A DNA stretch of 64,000 bases from Cryptomeria japonica (lineage: Eukaryota; Streptophyta; Pinopsida; Cupressales; Cupressaceae). The stretch spans positions 53,403,636 through 53,467,635 of the forward strand of contig NC_081414.1 of NCBI RefSeq assembly GCF_030272615.1, in the 5' to 3' direction. This document shows, piece after piece, positions 34,043 through 45,392 of the stretch. A program made the position numbers and the translations under genes. The notes under the pieces are model-generated. The model searched no databases. It saw only the letters and a program-made list of their open reading frames with translations, and was not told the origin of the DNA. Each line of letters opens with the position of its first letter. Positions within the stretch are counted from its first letter, which is position 1.

Positions 34043-35210
34043 TATTACTACTTATCAAATTGCCATTAGTTTTATATTCAAAGTCATACTATATATTCTA
34101 GCCAGTTAGTATTACCGAATCATGCAGTCGGTACACACAGAGAAGTCAGTATGAACAGTCTAGTTGGTTACAGAAGAAAGCAGTCACAATACGCAGTATT
34201 CACCAAGCTGTTTACCAAGTATTGTTTCATGGCTACCGAGTAGTAAAGATAACTCACCGAGTGAAACATTTTTACTAGATACATTGAACTTGGACATGCA
34301 CATGAAAACGTGTTACAAGATCGAGGCACATCTAACTGTTTTTACATTGGAAATTGCACTAGAAGATTATGTTTGATTGCAAGGTCAATCTAACCAATAA
34401 AATATTTGGTTTAGTTATTCATTTGAGGAATCTTTTTGTAAGATCAAAGCAATGAATTAGATCACCGCTGTAAGAGATCTATTTATATAGCAGGGGAAGG
34501 GAGAAATGAGTATGGATGAATGTGTACAAGTGTATGTGTGTGTATGCATGAAGGAAGACTATTACAGAGACACAGAGAGGTCACTGAGAAGGTTATCAGT
34601 GAACAATCGAAGAATAGAGTAAACATAAGGGTTTACCTAGTTACAATATGGGTTATTGAGGTATGCTACAAGCTAGGTAATCTTATTCTGAGCACATAGA
34701 ATCTGCTATAATATTTCAGATGTAAAGTTGCAAATATTTGTAATGATTCTATTGTAATATTTTGAAGTTGTAAGAGATACCTTTAACAAGGTAAAATACT
34801 CTAACCAAGTCTATAAATTGTAAATCCTCTAACCAGGTGCAACATTTATATAGTGTTGTGAAATCCTTTAGTATGATAGATCTAATAGATCTTGTTACTC
34901 CTAACAGGGTAAGCTATCAGAAATAGCTAAATGTAGCTCTAACCGAGCAATCTTTATTATTGCAGTAGTGAAGTTGTGGGTGCCATCCCCACCGCAGTTT
35001 TTCTCTCTAACCAAGAGTTTCTGCGTGACCAAAATATATGTGTTATGGAGTGAATCATGTATGATTGTTATCTGTTTGTTTTAACTTTATTTTATGTTAC
35101 TGCACTATTCTGTTTATGCATAATAGTAAGGTTATTATTAAAGAAAAGTTTTGGAGTACTGATTCACCCCTCCCCTCTTAGTACATTAGCTTTCCATATT
35201 GGGCCTAACA
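34043..35210 (+). repeat. 5' LTR of B
   Basis: Begins TATTACTACTTATC (the TG start mutated to TA; the 3' LTR has TGTTACTACT) and ends GGGCCTAACA. Hairpin arms AGTACTGA (35155-35162) and TTAGTAC (35178-35184) surround a C-rich loop. Confidence 0.9.
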
Positions 35211-35212
35211 AT

Positions 35213-35224
35213 TGGTATCAGAGC
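35213..35224 (+). other. Primer-binding site of B
   Basis: TGGTATCAGAGC, a 12-base match to initiator-Met tRNA, two bases after the LTR end. Confidence 0.9.
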
Positions 35225-35272
35225 TTGAATCTTGGAAAAGGGTTTAACTACCTAAAGAGAAAGATCTTATCA

Positions 35273-36625
35273 ATGGAAGGCTACAAACAATCTTAGAGGA
35301 TTGTGTATCTACAAGAAGAGTTGGATAATGCAAATCAAGTGATTGTAGACATGTAGAGGCAAATGCAAAAATCTCTGGAAGTAAGGAGAAGATTATCCGA
35401 TGACTTGCAGGATTCTCAAGAGCTAGTGGAACAAATCGAGACATCATCTGAGAATAGTATATCTGAAGAGACTGAAGAAATGATTGGAATGTTGAAAGAA
35501 AAGAACAAAGCATTGGCTGATCAACTAAAAGCAATGAAAAGAGAACATGAACATTTTAGTAGACAGATGACTGAAAATCTAGATGCATTAAGGATAGCTG
35601 AGGATAAAGCAAGAGATCTACAAAGGGAGAAACAACAACTTGAAGCTCTAGTATCTAATAAGGATGATGAAATCATAAGGTTAACTGGTATTCCAAAAAA
35701 TATGACAGATCAACTAGGTTATGCACATCATGAAGCAATTCTAAAGAATGATGAAAATCAATCATTGAAACTTGAAGTATCAAGGTTGACTGGTGAACTT
35801 GAAACAAAGAAGAAATCCAAAGAAACATTGGAGAAAAATTATGAAGATTCAAGGATGTTGGATGAACAATTGAATACAAGAAGACCCTACAAAGATGGAG
35901 GACTCGGTTACAAAGGAAAATAATCAATCGAGAAAGGAATTCATACTACCAAGAGAGGAGAATCATCAAAGCAAGCTGGAAACAGGAATAACATCAAAAT
36001 GAAGAAGTCTATTTGCTACTACTGTGGAAATCAAGGTCATACTGCCAACATATGCCAGATCAGAAAAGGTAAGCAACCAAATATCACTAAGCCCAATGGA
36101 TATTGTTACAATTGCAATAAATATGGTCACACATCTAATCAATGTAGGACAAAGTCTGTTAACAACTATCAGAAGGAAAAATTCAAAGGGTTTTGTAGAA
36201 ACTACAATAGATATGGACATAGTACCAAGACGTGTTGGTATAAGAAAAAGAACTACATGCGGTATCCACATTGAGCAAACACTAGAGGTTACCGATCTCA
36301 CACAGATCCTTACCGACAATATGCAGTAGTACCATAGGATTACAATACAAGGATATGGTGCAAATGTTGTGGAAGATATGGACATATTAGTGCCAACTAT
36401 TTTATAAGGTTTGGAATGAACAACCGAAGATCATGGAGAAATCTTGGTATGGCATGTTTTCATTGTCACAAAGTTGGACATTTAGCTGGAGATTGCAGAG
36501 ATCAGCCTAGAAGAGACACTGAAGAGATAAAAGAAAAATTCAAGATGATTTGGAAAAAGAAGGAAACTATGTCAGATGAAGAAAGCACCTTACCTACCGA
36601 GTTAGGTGCACCTATTTCAAATTAG
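35273..36625 (+). pseudogene. B ORF1: coiled-coil protein with five zinc knuckles
   Basis: One frame runs from MEGYKQS at 35273 to the stop at 36625 with no frameshift. In-frame stops are at 35294, 35354 and 36335 (all TAG), 35921 (TAA) and 36272 (TGA). The first ~215 codons encode a heptad-rich charged coiled coil. CCHC knuckles are at 36014-36055, 36104-36145, 36194-36235 (second Cys to Tyr), 36359-36400 (last Cys to Tyr) and 36455-36496. The plan matches ORF1 of family A, with one more knuckle. RNA binding and packaging are inferred from the knuckles. Confidence 0.8.
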
Positions 36626-36918
36626 TCAAGAAAAGGTATGAAGGGACTACATTCTCTAAAGGTTAAATCATAACAGTTCCTATTCTATTATGTACAAAAT
36701 TCAAAATCTGCATAGTTAAGATGCAATTAGTCAGTTTATATACTATACAGGAAACCTGTCAAGTCGGTGTATACAGGAAACCTATCAAGTTGGTTAATAA
36801 AGGAAAGTTGGTTACTTAGTTAAAACACAAAAAGGAGTCAATCGGTAAAAGGTGAACCAAGTGCATTTAATGTCTTGACCTAACTTACACGGAGCCCGAT
36901 AAGGTATTTTTGAGTACT

Positions 36919-36953
36919 TATAAGTGTTTTCATGGTCATTTTCATTCACCAAG
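36919..36953 (+). promoter_or_regulatory. Candidate core promoter for ORF2 in B
   Basis: TATAAG at 36919-36924 is followed by CACCAAG at 36947-36953, a spacing of 28. The adjoining word TTTTCATTCACC resembles the TTTTTCAATTCACC and TTTTTCACTCACT words of A2 and A4, so this non-coding block is conserved between families A and B. Confidence 0.45.
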
Positions 36954-37147
36954 TTTTCGAGAAGAAGAGCAGAGCAAATCAAAGTGATCAAACTTCATTT
37001 AGAGCGAATTTCGAGGTATTTACATCAAATCTATTCACTCTTTAGCTGGTTTCCGATCTAGTCAAATTGCTATTGTCCACCGAGTGTGAAGCGTCAGTCG
37101 TTTGTAAACCCTAAGGATAATTTGTCAAATCTTACCCAAAACCTACC

Positions 37148-40100
37148 ATGGCACCCAAGATCAAAGACCTAGTAGTTATCAAAAATGTGGAGAAGCCCTC
37201 ACTGAAATATTCTTTAACTCCTAAAGTTGCCTCTGAACTGGATGACAAAACTGCATTTTCACTCATCCCGGATCGAGTCTTGTTAGTAGAAGATGTTAGA
37301 TTCTTCACCAAATGCTGTGTTGAGGAACTCAGTCATGTTGAGATTAGTGACACATATGATGAACTTTGCACTGATGGCAAACTGGATAGCAAATTTGAGC
37401 ATATCAAAATCAAGGGATTAACTAAAGCCCTAGTCTATCCCCGTGTGTTCAAACCCCAGTGGGTTAAGTTTTTCTTGAGCAGAGTACATGATGATTTCAT
37501 GTGGCTATAGGAGCAACTGTTTAAGATCACTAAGGAAGTCATTCACCTGATCACCGGGTATCCCATCTATGATCATGCACGAGCACAGAAAATGATATCA
37601 CAAAAAGAGCTAATCAATTTAACTGGAGTAGAATCTGATTACCAAGGACTGAAATCGAATAATGTCACTGATGCAGAACTCAAGTTTGCAATTAGAGTAA
37701 TTGGTTACTATTTCTTTCAATCTAGGGAAAGCAGTGTACCATGTGCTGCAGTTGACTTGGCCTACAAAATAGTGAAGAAGGGAATGAAAGTAGACTTCTG
37801 TGAAGTGCTACTGAAGAACTTGTTTGAGAACCTGAACACAATAAGGAAGCTGAAGAAGAACAACTCAGCAAATACACTAAAGTTCAGTTCACTACTTGTA
37901 TGTATGTTTTTCTACTTTGAGAAGTTCTTTCCCTCAGTCGATAAAGTAGTATGGGAGCTACACCGACCTATCACCCATTAGATCAATGACTTCATCAAGA
38001 AGTTAGGTGATAACTTTAATGATATCATGGATGATTACTTCAGCAAGTTCCAAGAGAAAATGCACAACAGGTACAGGATTCCACTACAGCTGGTAGAAAA
38101 ATACAAGGACAATATATGTTTTGAGGTCGACACTGATTATTGTTATGTAAATGCTGTTGAACTGAGGACTCAATCATTGCAACCAATGGGTTATGAGATT
38201 GATTATGATATTACACAGGAACAAATTGATGCCTATTTATCATTGCCAAGGCATGCAACCAAACTAAGGTATGGAACCTATGAAGAGGTGAAGGAGAAAG
38301 TAAAAATGAGCATTATAGTACCTAAGGCTACAAGAAAAGCTACAAAAATGATAAAGGTTTTATCTGAGAAATTCAGAGAAGAATCCTCCTCTACACGTGT
38401 CAAAGGCAATCTTGCCATTATTGAAGAGGAATCAGAAGCTCAAGAGGCAGCAATAACATTAAGCATAGAGTTGCCTAAGGGTAAAGTTCTAAAAAGAAAG
38501 AAACAAGACATCTCAAAGGCCCTACCGACCCCACCAACAAAGAGACCCAACACTAGAGCATCAACTGCATCACCGAGTAAGAAGAAAAAGAGTGTTACTA
38601 CACCAAAGGTAACCAGGACCTATAAGAAATCTACTCAGAGACTCATTTTGGCAAAAGAGTCAAGTGATATAGAGTCTGATGATGCAAATAAATTCCAGAC
38701 TGTGAAAAGCAAAAAGGTAAATATTCACAGTGTTGAAATTTTTTGTGCCAATCTTAAAGAATACGGTGGATTTGCAGGATTTAGATATGTTAAGTATGAG
38801 ACTAGGAATAATGATGAGAAGCGAAAGATTGAAGAAGCTACAATTTGTACACTTCTGAAGTTTCGGCTAGCTCCATTAGAACTAGCAAAGTCACTTCTGA
38901 GTGAACTATACTTACATATTGATAACAGATGGAAATATGCAATGGACTCAGAGAGACAAATAAGAGAAAGAAGTCTAGTCCATCTATTTCCTGATATGTC
39001 TGTAGTAGAAATCAAGGAGCATTTTACCACATACAATTCTAAATTTCTTGTCAAACATAGAGCCTTAAAATTGATGAATGGGCTATACATTGATGTGGAG
39101 AATGAGACAAAAGCCAAGTGGTAGGAGATCTTCAAACAAAAGGATGTTGGTGAACAATCTCAAATTGAAATTGTTGATGTCACTGAGAAAGATCCAGATG
39201 TTACCGAGCAAGGTCTAGACCCGGTTGACACTATTCAAATTGATGAAGATGTAATGGAAGAAGCAACACCAGAGTAGGAAATGATTGAAGGCACTACCTA
39301 TGCAAAACTTGTCTCTAGTGAATCTGTCTTAGAACAAGTTTAGCCTTATCCACCGGTGAAACCACCTGTCTCAACCAAAGATCCCAAGGACACAGAGCAA
39401 CACACCGAAGGTACCAAATCTGAAGCAACAGATGATACAACCAAAGATCAGACGTCTGAAGCACAGACAAGCAATGCAAATGTTAAAGCTGAGACCCCTA
39501 GCACTGAGCCACCCAAGGACACTACAATGGCTATAGGAACCGACCAAAGTGTTGCATCTATCAAGCAACCTACCGAGGGTCAGCAAGCCTCTCAAGAACT
39601 TGTTTTAGTGCCACCAACCAAAGGAAAAGAAAGGAAGGTGAGAAAGCATAGTTTCAAATTTAACTTGTCTAAACTGATAGTGTTGCCCAATGTAGACATC
39701 TCCAAATTAAAAGGGCAATCACTCACTGAATTCGGTGAACTATGCAAAGCAAAGGCCAAACAGGAGAAGCAACTGGCCATACAAAAGAAGAATAAAGTGC
39801 TTCAGAAGGTTAGGACACTACTAACATAAATGCTACCTTCAGCAATAGTGTCAACCGATGTAGCCATCCATATTCAATTGGATGAACTCCTAAATCAGAT
39901 TGAAATATCTAGAGTTGATGCATCTGAGTACTTAAGCAAGCTCAAGGATAAAGAGCTTACTGCTAAAATGATAGAGGAAGTACAAAAATCCATTGTTGTT
40001 GGCAAGGTAAAACTTGTCAAATTCATTGTTGAATTGTCCCCTCAACTCAAGCATATTCTTTATTTATTCTAGAAACTGTGTACATTTTCCTTATTCATTA

Positions 40101-40486
40101 AAGATGTCAAAATTAAAACTGATGCAATTGAGAAAGAGATCACTGATCTCTCAACTAAGTTGACCACCGAGCCTAATTTAGTTCAGCATTTTTATACAAA
40201 GTTTCAGCTCATGGCTCAATAGTTAGAGCTCAGGAATGAAGAGCATAAAATCAGGATGGACATAATGACCCTTCAGACATTATTCCTTCCTCATCTCTCA
40301 TCAGTACAGGAACAGATCAACAGAGCTACATGCCTATCAACTACACAAGAGGGAAGCACTCTTGATGGCTTAATATCACTCTTAGATGATATTCAAGCAC
40401 AAAATTCCTTAATGGAAAGTGTAAAGGATTCACTCTCAGTCGCCCTCACTGATGCCCAGACCAAGTATAAGTCTATTTTTGATTAG
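37148..40486 (+). pseudogene. B ORF2: homologue of family-A ORF2, single frame with nonsense codons only
   Basis: The whole 1,112-codon frame from MAPKIKDLVV to the stop at 40484 is in one phase. In-frame stops are at 37508, 37979, 39122, 39275, 39341, 40070, 40220 (TAG) and 39827 (TAA). The head aligns with family A: LSRVHDDFMWL with LSRVHGQLFWL, LFKITKEV with VCKITKEEV, the VIGYYF block with ILGYKA, KFSSLLVCMFFYF with HFGNLLVCLMLYL, and MGYEIDYDI with VGYEADVNI. A Lys-rich segment (KKKKSVTTPK near 38580-38610) and a probable coiled-coil tail follow, as in family A. Function unknown. The absence of indels suggests it was coding until not long before insertion. Confidence 0.8.
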
Positions 40487-40497
40487 TTACTGCCTTC

Positions 40498-40887
40498 GGA
40501 TGGAAATCAAGTTTTTGATGTTTGTCAAAAAGGGGGAGTAATATTATGATACTACATAGAGGAAAGTAATACCCGACAAAGGGGTTGTAATTCTATATTT
40601 TGAGAGTGATACAGTTTTGGTAACACAGTTTTGAGTATTGTATACAAGGGGAGTATACCAAGCAGATTATATAGAGCATTCAGAGCACTCAAGCACAGAA
40701 CTAAACCGAGCAGCAAAATTCAAAGTTATGTATAGAATAATGATAAGGGGAGTATATCTGCATATACTATTTCATTGACTATTGTATATATTTTCAAGTA
40801 TAGTCATTTTGCAAGTATATAGTTTTTGAGTTATGACTTTGAAAGTAGTTTTTGTCAAACATCTCAACTAATGTCAAAAGGGGAGAT
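40498..40887 (+). other. 3' untranslated region and repeated purine tracts of B
   Basis: Tracts AAAAAGGGGGAG near 40528-40539, AAGGGGAG near 40648 and 40746, and the LTR-adjacent AAAAGGGGAGAT at 40876-40887. Confidence 0.75.
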
Positions 40888-42068
40888 TGTTACTACTTAT
40901 CAAATTGCCATTAGTTTTATATTCAAAGTCATACTATATATTCTAGTTGGTTAGTATTACCGAATCATGTAGTCAGTACACACAGAGAATTCAGTATGAA
41001 CAGTCTAGTCAGTTACAGAAGAAAGCAGTCATAGTACGTAGTATTCACCGAGCCGTTTACCGAGTATTGTTTCATGGCTACCGAGCACTAAAGATAACTC
41101 ACCGAGTTGATATTCACCAAGTGAAATGTTTTACTAGATACATTGAACCTAGACATGCACATGAAAACGTGTTACAAGATCGAGGCACATCTAACCGTTT
41201 TTACATTGGAAATTGCACTAGAAGATTATGTTTGATTGCAAGGTCAATCTAACCAATGAAATATTTTGTTTAGTTATTCATTCGAGGAATCTTTTTGTAA
41301 GATCGAAGCAATGAATTAGATCACCACTGTAAGAGATCTATTTATACAACATCGGAAGAGAGAAATGAGTATGGATGAATGTGTATGAGTGTATGTGTGT
41401 GTATGCATGAAGGAAGACTGTTAAGAGACACAGAGAGGTCACCGAGAAGGTTATCAGTGAATAGTCGAAGAACAGAGTAAACATAAGGGTTTACCAAGTT
41501 ACAATATGGGTTACTGAGGTATGCTACAAGCTAGGTAATCTTATTCTGAGCACATAGAATCTGCTATAACATTTCAGATGTAAAGTTGCAGATATTTGTA
41601 ATGATTCTATTGTAATATTTTGAAGTTGTAAGAGATACCTTTAACAAGGTAAAAGACTCTAACCAGGTCTATAAATTGTAAATCCTCTAACCAGGTGCAA
41701 CATTTATATAGTGTTTTGAAATCCTTTAGTAAGGTAGATCTAATAGATCTTGTTACTCCTAATAGGGTAAGCTATTAGAAATAGCTAAATGTAGCTCTAA
41801 CCGAGCAATCTTTATTATTGCAGTAGTGAAGTTGTGGGTGCCATCCCCACCACAGTTTTTCTCTCTAACCAAAAGTTTTTGCGTGACCAAAATATATGTG
41901 TTATGGAGTGAATCATGTATGATTGTTATCTATTTGTTTTAACTTTATTTTATATTACTGCACTATTCTGTTTATGCATAATAGTAAGGTTATTATTAAA
42001 GAAAAGTTTTGGAGTACTGATTCACCCCTCCCCTCTCAGTACATTAGCTTTCCATATTGGAGCTAACA
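40888..42068 (+). repeat. 3' LTR of B
   Basis: Starts TGTTACTACT and ends AGCTAACA. Perfect hairpin arms GTACTGA (42014-42020) and TCAGTAC (42036-42042); the 5' LTR copy differs by one base in the right arm. Confidence 0.9.
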
Positions 42069-42073
42069 AAGAC

Positions 42074-42340
42074 ATGTATGATCAAGGGAAAATGAACTAT
42101 ATCATTAGATGGTAAGAACAATACTGACAATGTTATGTTGAAGGTTTGAAGCATAATCTTTTGAGTGTAGGAAAATTGGTAGATAAGGGATTTCAATTAC
42201 AGTTCAAGGATGGAAAATGAAAAATCATTAACAGATCTACCTTGGAGATTGCAACCGGTACACAGATAAAAGGTAACATATTTCATTTGAACTCTGATGA
42301 GAAGACATGTTTGATTACATAGATTGATGAGAGTTGGTTA
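42074..42340 (+). pseudogene. D protease to integrase linker, resumed after B
   Basis: YVEGLKHNLLSVGKLVDKGF corresponds to the VEGLKYNLLSVA block of C, placing this directly downstream of the protease part ended at 34042. Several stops are present. Confidence 0.75.
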
Positions 42341-43135
42341 TGGTATAAAAGACCGTGTCATGTGAATTTTGATTGTATTGTGAAGATCAGTTCAACTAAG
42401 GCTATTAGAGATATACCTAAGATTATGAAGCTCTATAATCTCATATGTAAAGAACGTCAAATGGGTAAACATGTCAGAACCTCTTTAAAGAGTATACAAG
42501 ATAAATCAAATGATGTTCTTGATCTTATTCATACTAATTTGTGTGGCCCTGTTAGAGTTAAATGTTTTCATTGTGATAGATATTTCATGCTAATCATTAA
42601 TGATTAGTATAGAATGATGTGAGTTACTTTTTTGAGAGAAAAATCTAAAGCATTTGAAAAGTTTAAAATCTTTAAAGCTAAAGTGGAAATTGAGATAGGA
42701 TTGAAGATTAAATGTTTGAGATCAAATCATGGTGGAGAATTCACATCTGGTGAGTTTAATAAATTTTGTGACAAGCATGGTATAAGAAGACAATTTTTTT
42801 CTCGTCAAACATCTCAATAGAATGGAGTTGTGGAAAGGAAAAATAAAACTATCTTGGATGCTGCTAGAACAATGATGATTGAAGCTAAATACCTTATATC
42901 TACGGGAGAGAAGCAGTTAGTACAACGGTTTATACATTCAATAGAGTACATATCAAAGGAGAAATCGATAAGACACCTTATGAATTATGGTTTGGAAATA
43001 CACCTACAGTTAAGTATTTCAAAATTTTTGGTAGTAAATATTATATCAGAAGAGATGATAATATTGGGAAATTTGATCCTAGAAGTGATGAAGGCATATT
43101 TATTGCTTATTCTAATGAAAGCAAGCAAATAGAAT
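42341..43135 (+). pseudogene. D integrase with both catalytic Asp codons changed to Asn
   Basis: Aligns with C integrase: IHTNLCGP against VHIDLCGP and RSNHGGEF against RSDRGGEF. The first two catalytic Asp positions are Asn (AAT at 42536-42538 and 42725-42727); the Glu of VERKN is kept. Stops at 42605, 42619 and 42818 and frameshifts after about 42900 also break it. It could not have been active in its present form. Confidence 0.85.
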
Positions 43136-44250
43136 TTACAACATGAGATTGCAGAGAATAGTAGAGAGTGCTAATGTCAAAGTAGATGAGCTGAGCAAAA
43201 GTCAAATAAGAATTTATGAGAAGGAACTGGTAGTGGAAATGATTATATCTGAACAAGTAGCACCTTTACTAGAAGAGAGAGTTGAACTAGTTACTCCGGC
43301 AACATCAAAGAATTATATAGTAACTGAAGACCAGGGAAGAGGAACAGAGAGTCAGAAGACTCGTACGTATGTGAGATTGAATCATTCTGAAGATCAAATT
43401 ATTGGGGATAAGAGAAATGGAGTGATGACAAGAAGAAGACTGGAAACTAATAAGGTATGTTTAATTTCACAAGTTGAACCGGTATCAGTAATTGAGGCAT
43501 GTAAAGATTTATTTTGGTTAAAAGATATGGAAGAAGAATTAGATCATACTGAGAAAAATAACACATGGACTTTGGTTCCTCGGCCTAAAAATAAAAATGA
43601 CATTGGAACAAAATGGGTTTATAGGAATAAATTGAATGAGGATGGTAAAGTTATAAGGAATAAGGATAGATTGGTTTGTAAAGGATATTCTCAGAAGGAA
43701 GGAATTAATTTTGGAGAAAATTTTGCATCGGTAGCTAGGATTGAAGCTATAAGATTATTTCTTGCCTATGTTGCTTATAAAAACTACAAGGCTTATCAGA
43801 TGGATGTTAAATGTGCATTCTTGAATGGGGATGTTGATGAGGAAGTTTATATTGAGCAACCTGATGGTTTTTCACTATCAGATGATACTGATATGGTTTG
43901 CAGGTTAAGGAAAGCTTTATATGGATTGAAATGAGCACCTAGAGCTTGGTATGCAAGGTTGGATAAATATCTTTTGAAGCTCAGTTTTACTAAGGGCAGT
44001 GCTGATAGTAATTTATATTATAAAATCACTAATGATGATATACTGATTGTTGAAGTATTTGTTGATGACATTATTTTTGGAGGTGAAGATAAATTATGCA
44101 TAGAATTTTCTAAGAATATGGAGAAATAATTTGAGATGTCTATGATTAATGAGATGAAATTTTTCTTAGGTTTGCAGATTACTCAGACTAACAAAGGCAT
44201 TTTATCTGCCAAAATAAATATGCTATGGAATTTTTGAAGAAATTTGGTAT
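43136..44250 (+). pseudogene. D reverse transcriptase
   Basis: Blocks [66 protein letters not shown] (then TGA in place of Arg or Gln) and FVDDIIFGG with Asp-Asp at 44064-44069. The frame shifts near 44210. Confidence 0.85.
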
Positions 44251-45011
44251 GGTAGATTCTAAATCGGTAAGTAAATCTATGGTTACAAGTGAGAAATTGA
44301 CAAGAAATGATGTTTCTGCTCCGATAAAGCCTACAAGCTACAAATCTATGATTGGAGGTCTACTTTTTTTTGACTCGGACTAGGCCTGACATTATGAATG
44401 TTATTTGTATTGTTTCAATATTTCAGAGTGATCCTAGAGAAAATCATGGGATGGCGGTGAAAAGGATTTTTAGATACTTGCAAGGTACATCATAATATGG
44501 CTTATGGTACCCTAAGGATGATAACTTTACTTTATGTGCATATACAGATGTTGATTGGGTTGGAGAAGTTGATGACTGGAAAAGTACTTCTGGTGGAGCT
44601 TTCTTTCTTTGAAAGAAGTTGGTTTCATGGATCAACAAGAAATAGTCATGTACTTCTTTATCTACTACTAAAGGTGAGTATGTTGTTGCTGCTACTAACT
44701 GTACACAAGTTTTATGGATGAAGCAAATGTTGAAGGACATAAACGTGGATTTTGATGCACCAATAGTTATTCACTGTGATAACTCTACTGCTATTGATAT
44801 ATCAAAGAATCTGGTATTTCACTTTAAGACAAAGCACATATCTATCAAGTATAAATTTTTGAAGGAGAAGGTGGAAGAAATTGAAGTTAAACTGGTTTAT
44901 GTGAACACTAAAGAACAAATTGCAAATATTTTCACTAAACCTTTATCCAAGGAATCATTTGAGTACCTGAGAGACAGATTGAGGGTTTCTTCTCCTCCGG
45001 CAGAGACTTGA
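44251..45011 (+). pseudogene. D reverse transcriptase end and RNase H
   Basis: Contains TRTRPDIMNV, the RIFRYLQGTS block, CAYTDVDW, a degenerate TTKGEYVVAAT and the terminal IANIFTKPLSKESFEYLRDR block, spread over three frames. It ends at 45011. Confidence 0.85.
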
Positions 45012-45124
45012 TTGATGCGGTTTGGCATTAGTTCGGTATGCATTATCAGAGATACTATTCATTTTGACACGGATTGGCAATGCTACTGCTCATGGGGAGT
45101 AGTCATCTTTGAGATTTAGAGGGT

Positions 45125-45207
45125 TATGCTTTTTGCTTTCGATAATCTGTGACAACTGATTCACCCCCCCTCTCAGTTATCTTTTGGTTCTCTGAACTAT
45201 CTAACAC
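45125..45207 (+). repeat. Residual 3' LTR of D
   Basis: Only the last ~80 bases remain, including the hairpin arm GACAACTGA (45151-45159), the C-rich loop, TCAGTTATC (45173-45181) and the end TCTAACA. No normal purine tract or LTR start is found between 45012 and 45125, so a deletion removed most of this LTR. Confidence 0.75.
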
Positions 45208-45392
45208 ATTTATCATCTGAGTCAAAGTGTCATAACTTATCATACCATATTTAATGAATGATGACCCCTTAGCGATCAGTTGGCTAGTGCAGCCGTCAAC
45301 TGCCTTGGAGATGGTCTACGAGCATTAAAATTGACAAGATGCTCATGAAGAGAATCACATACTAATTTTGCCCAATTATTCTGGTTTTCATC
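45208..45392 (-). pseudogene. Unknown reading frame, 3' part, split from its 5' part by element E
   Basis: On the minus strand this continues the frame at 49690-50356 after removing E and one TCATC copy: FILSICDDE runs into NQNNWAKLVCDSL and then HEHLVNFN before a TGA. The continuity supports a single ancestral frame. I do not recognise the protein. Confidence 0.5.

Larger units (their letters stand above)
34043..42068 (+). mobile_element. Element B: two-ORF non-autonomous LTR retrotransposon related to family A
   Basis: 8,026 bp flanked by AAGAC (34038-34042 and 42069-42073), inserted in the protease region of D. LTRs are 1,168 and 1,181 bp. The interior holds ORF1 (coiled coil plus five zinc knuckles), a spacer with a TATA-like box, ORF2 homologous to family-A ORF2, and repeated purine tracts. 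No pol domain is present. Its LTRs differ in sequence from family A, so it is a separate family with the same plan. Confidence 0.9.
17138..45207 (+). mobile_element. Element D: Ty1/copia retrotransposon, host of the nested insertions
   Basis: After removing A3 (17692-32596) and B (34043-42073), what remains is one copia element of about 5.1 kb: 5' LTR, weak primer site, gag with a zinc knuckle, protease, integrase, reverse transcriptase, RNase H and the end of a 3' LTR. The domain order protease-integrase-reverse transcriptase defines copia. The 3' LTR is cut down to its last ~80 bases. The flanks TTATG (left) and CATTT (right) do not match, so the original target duplication is lost or the left boundary is slightly off. 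It is the oldest layer of the nest. Confidence 0.8.
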
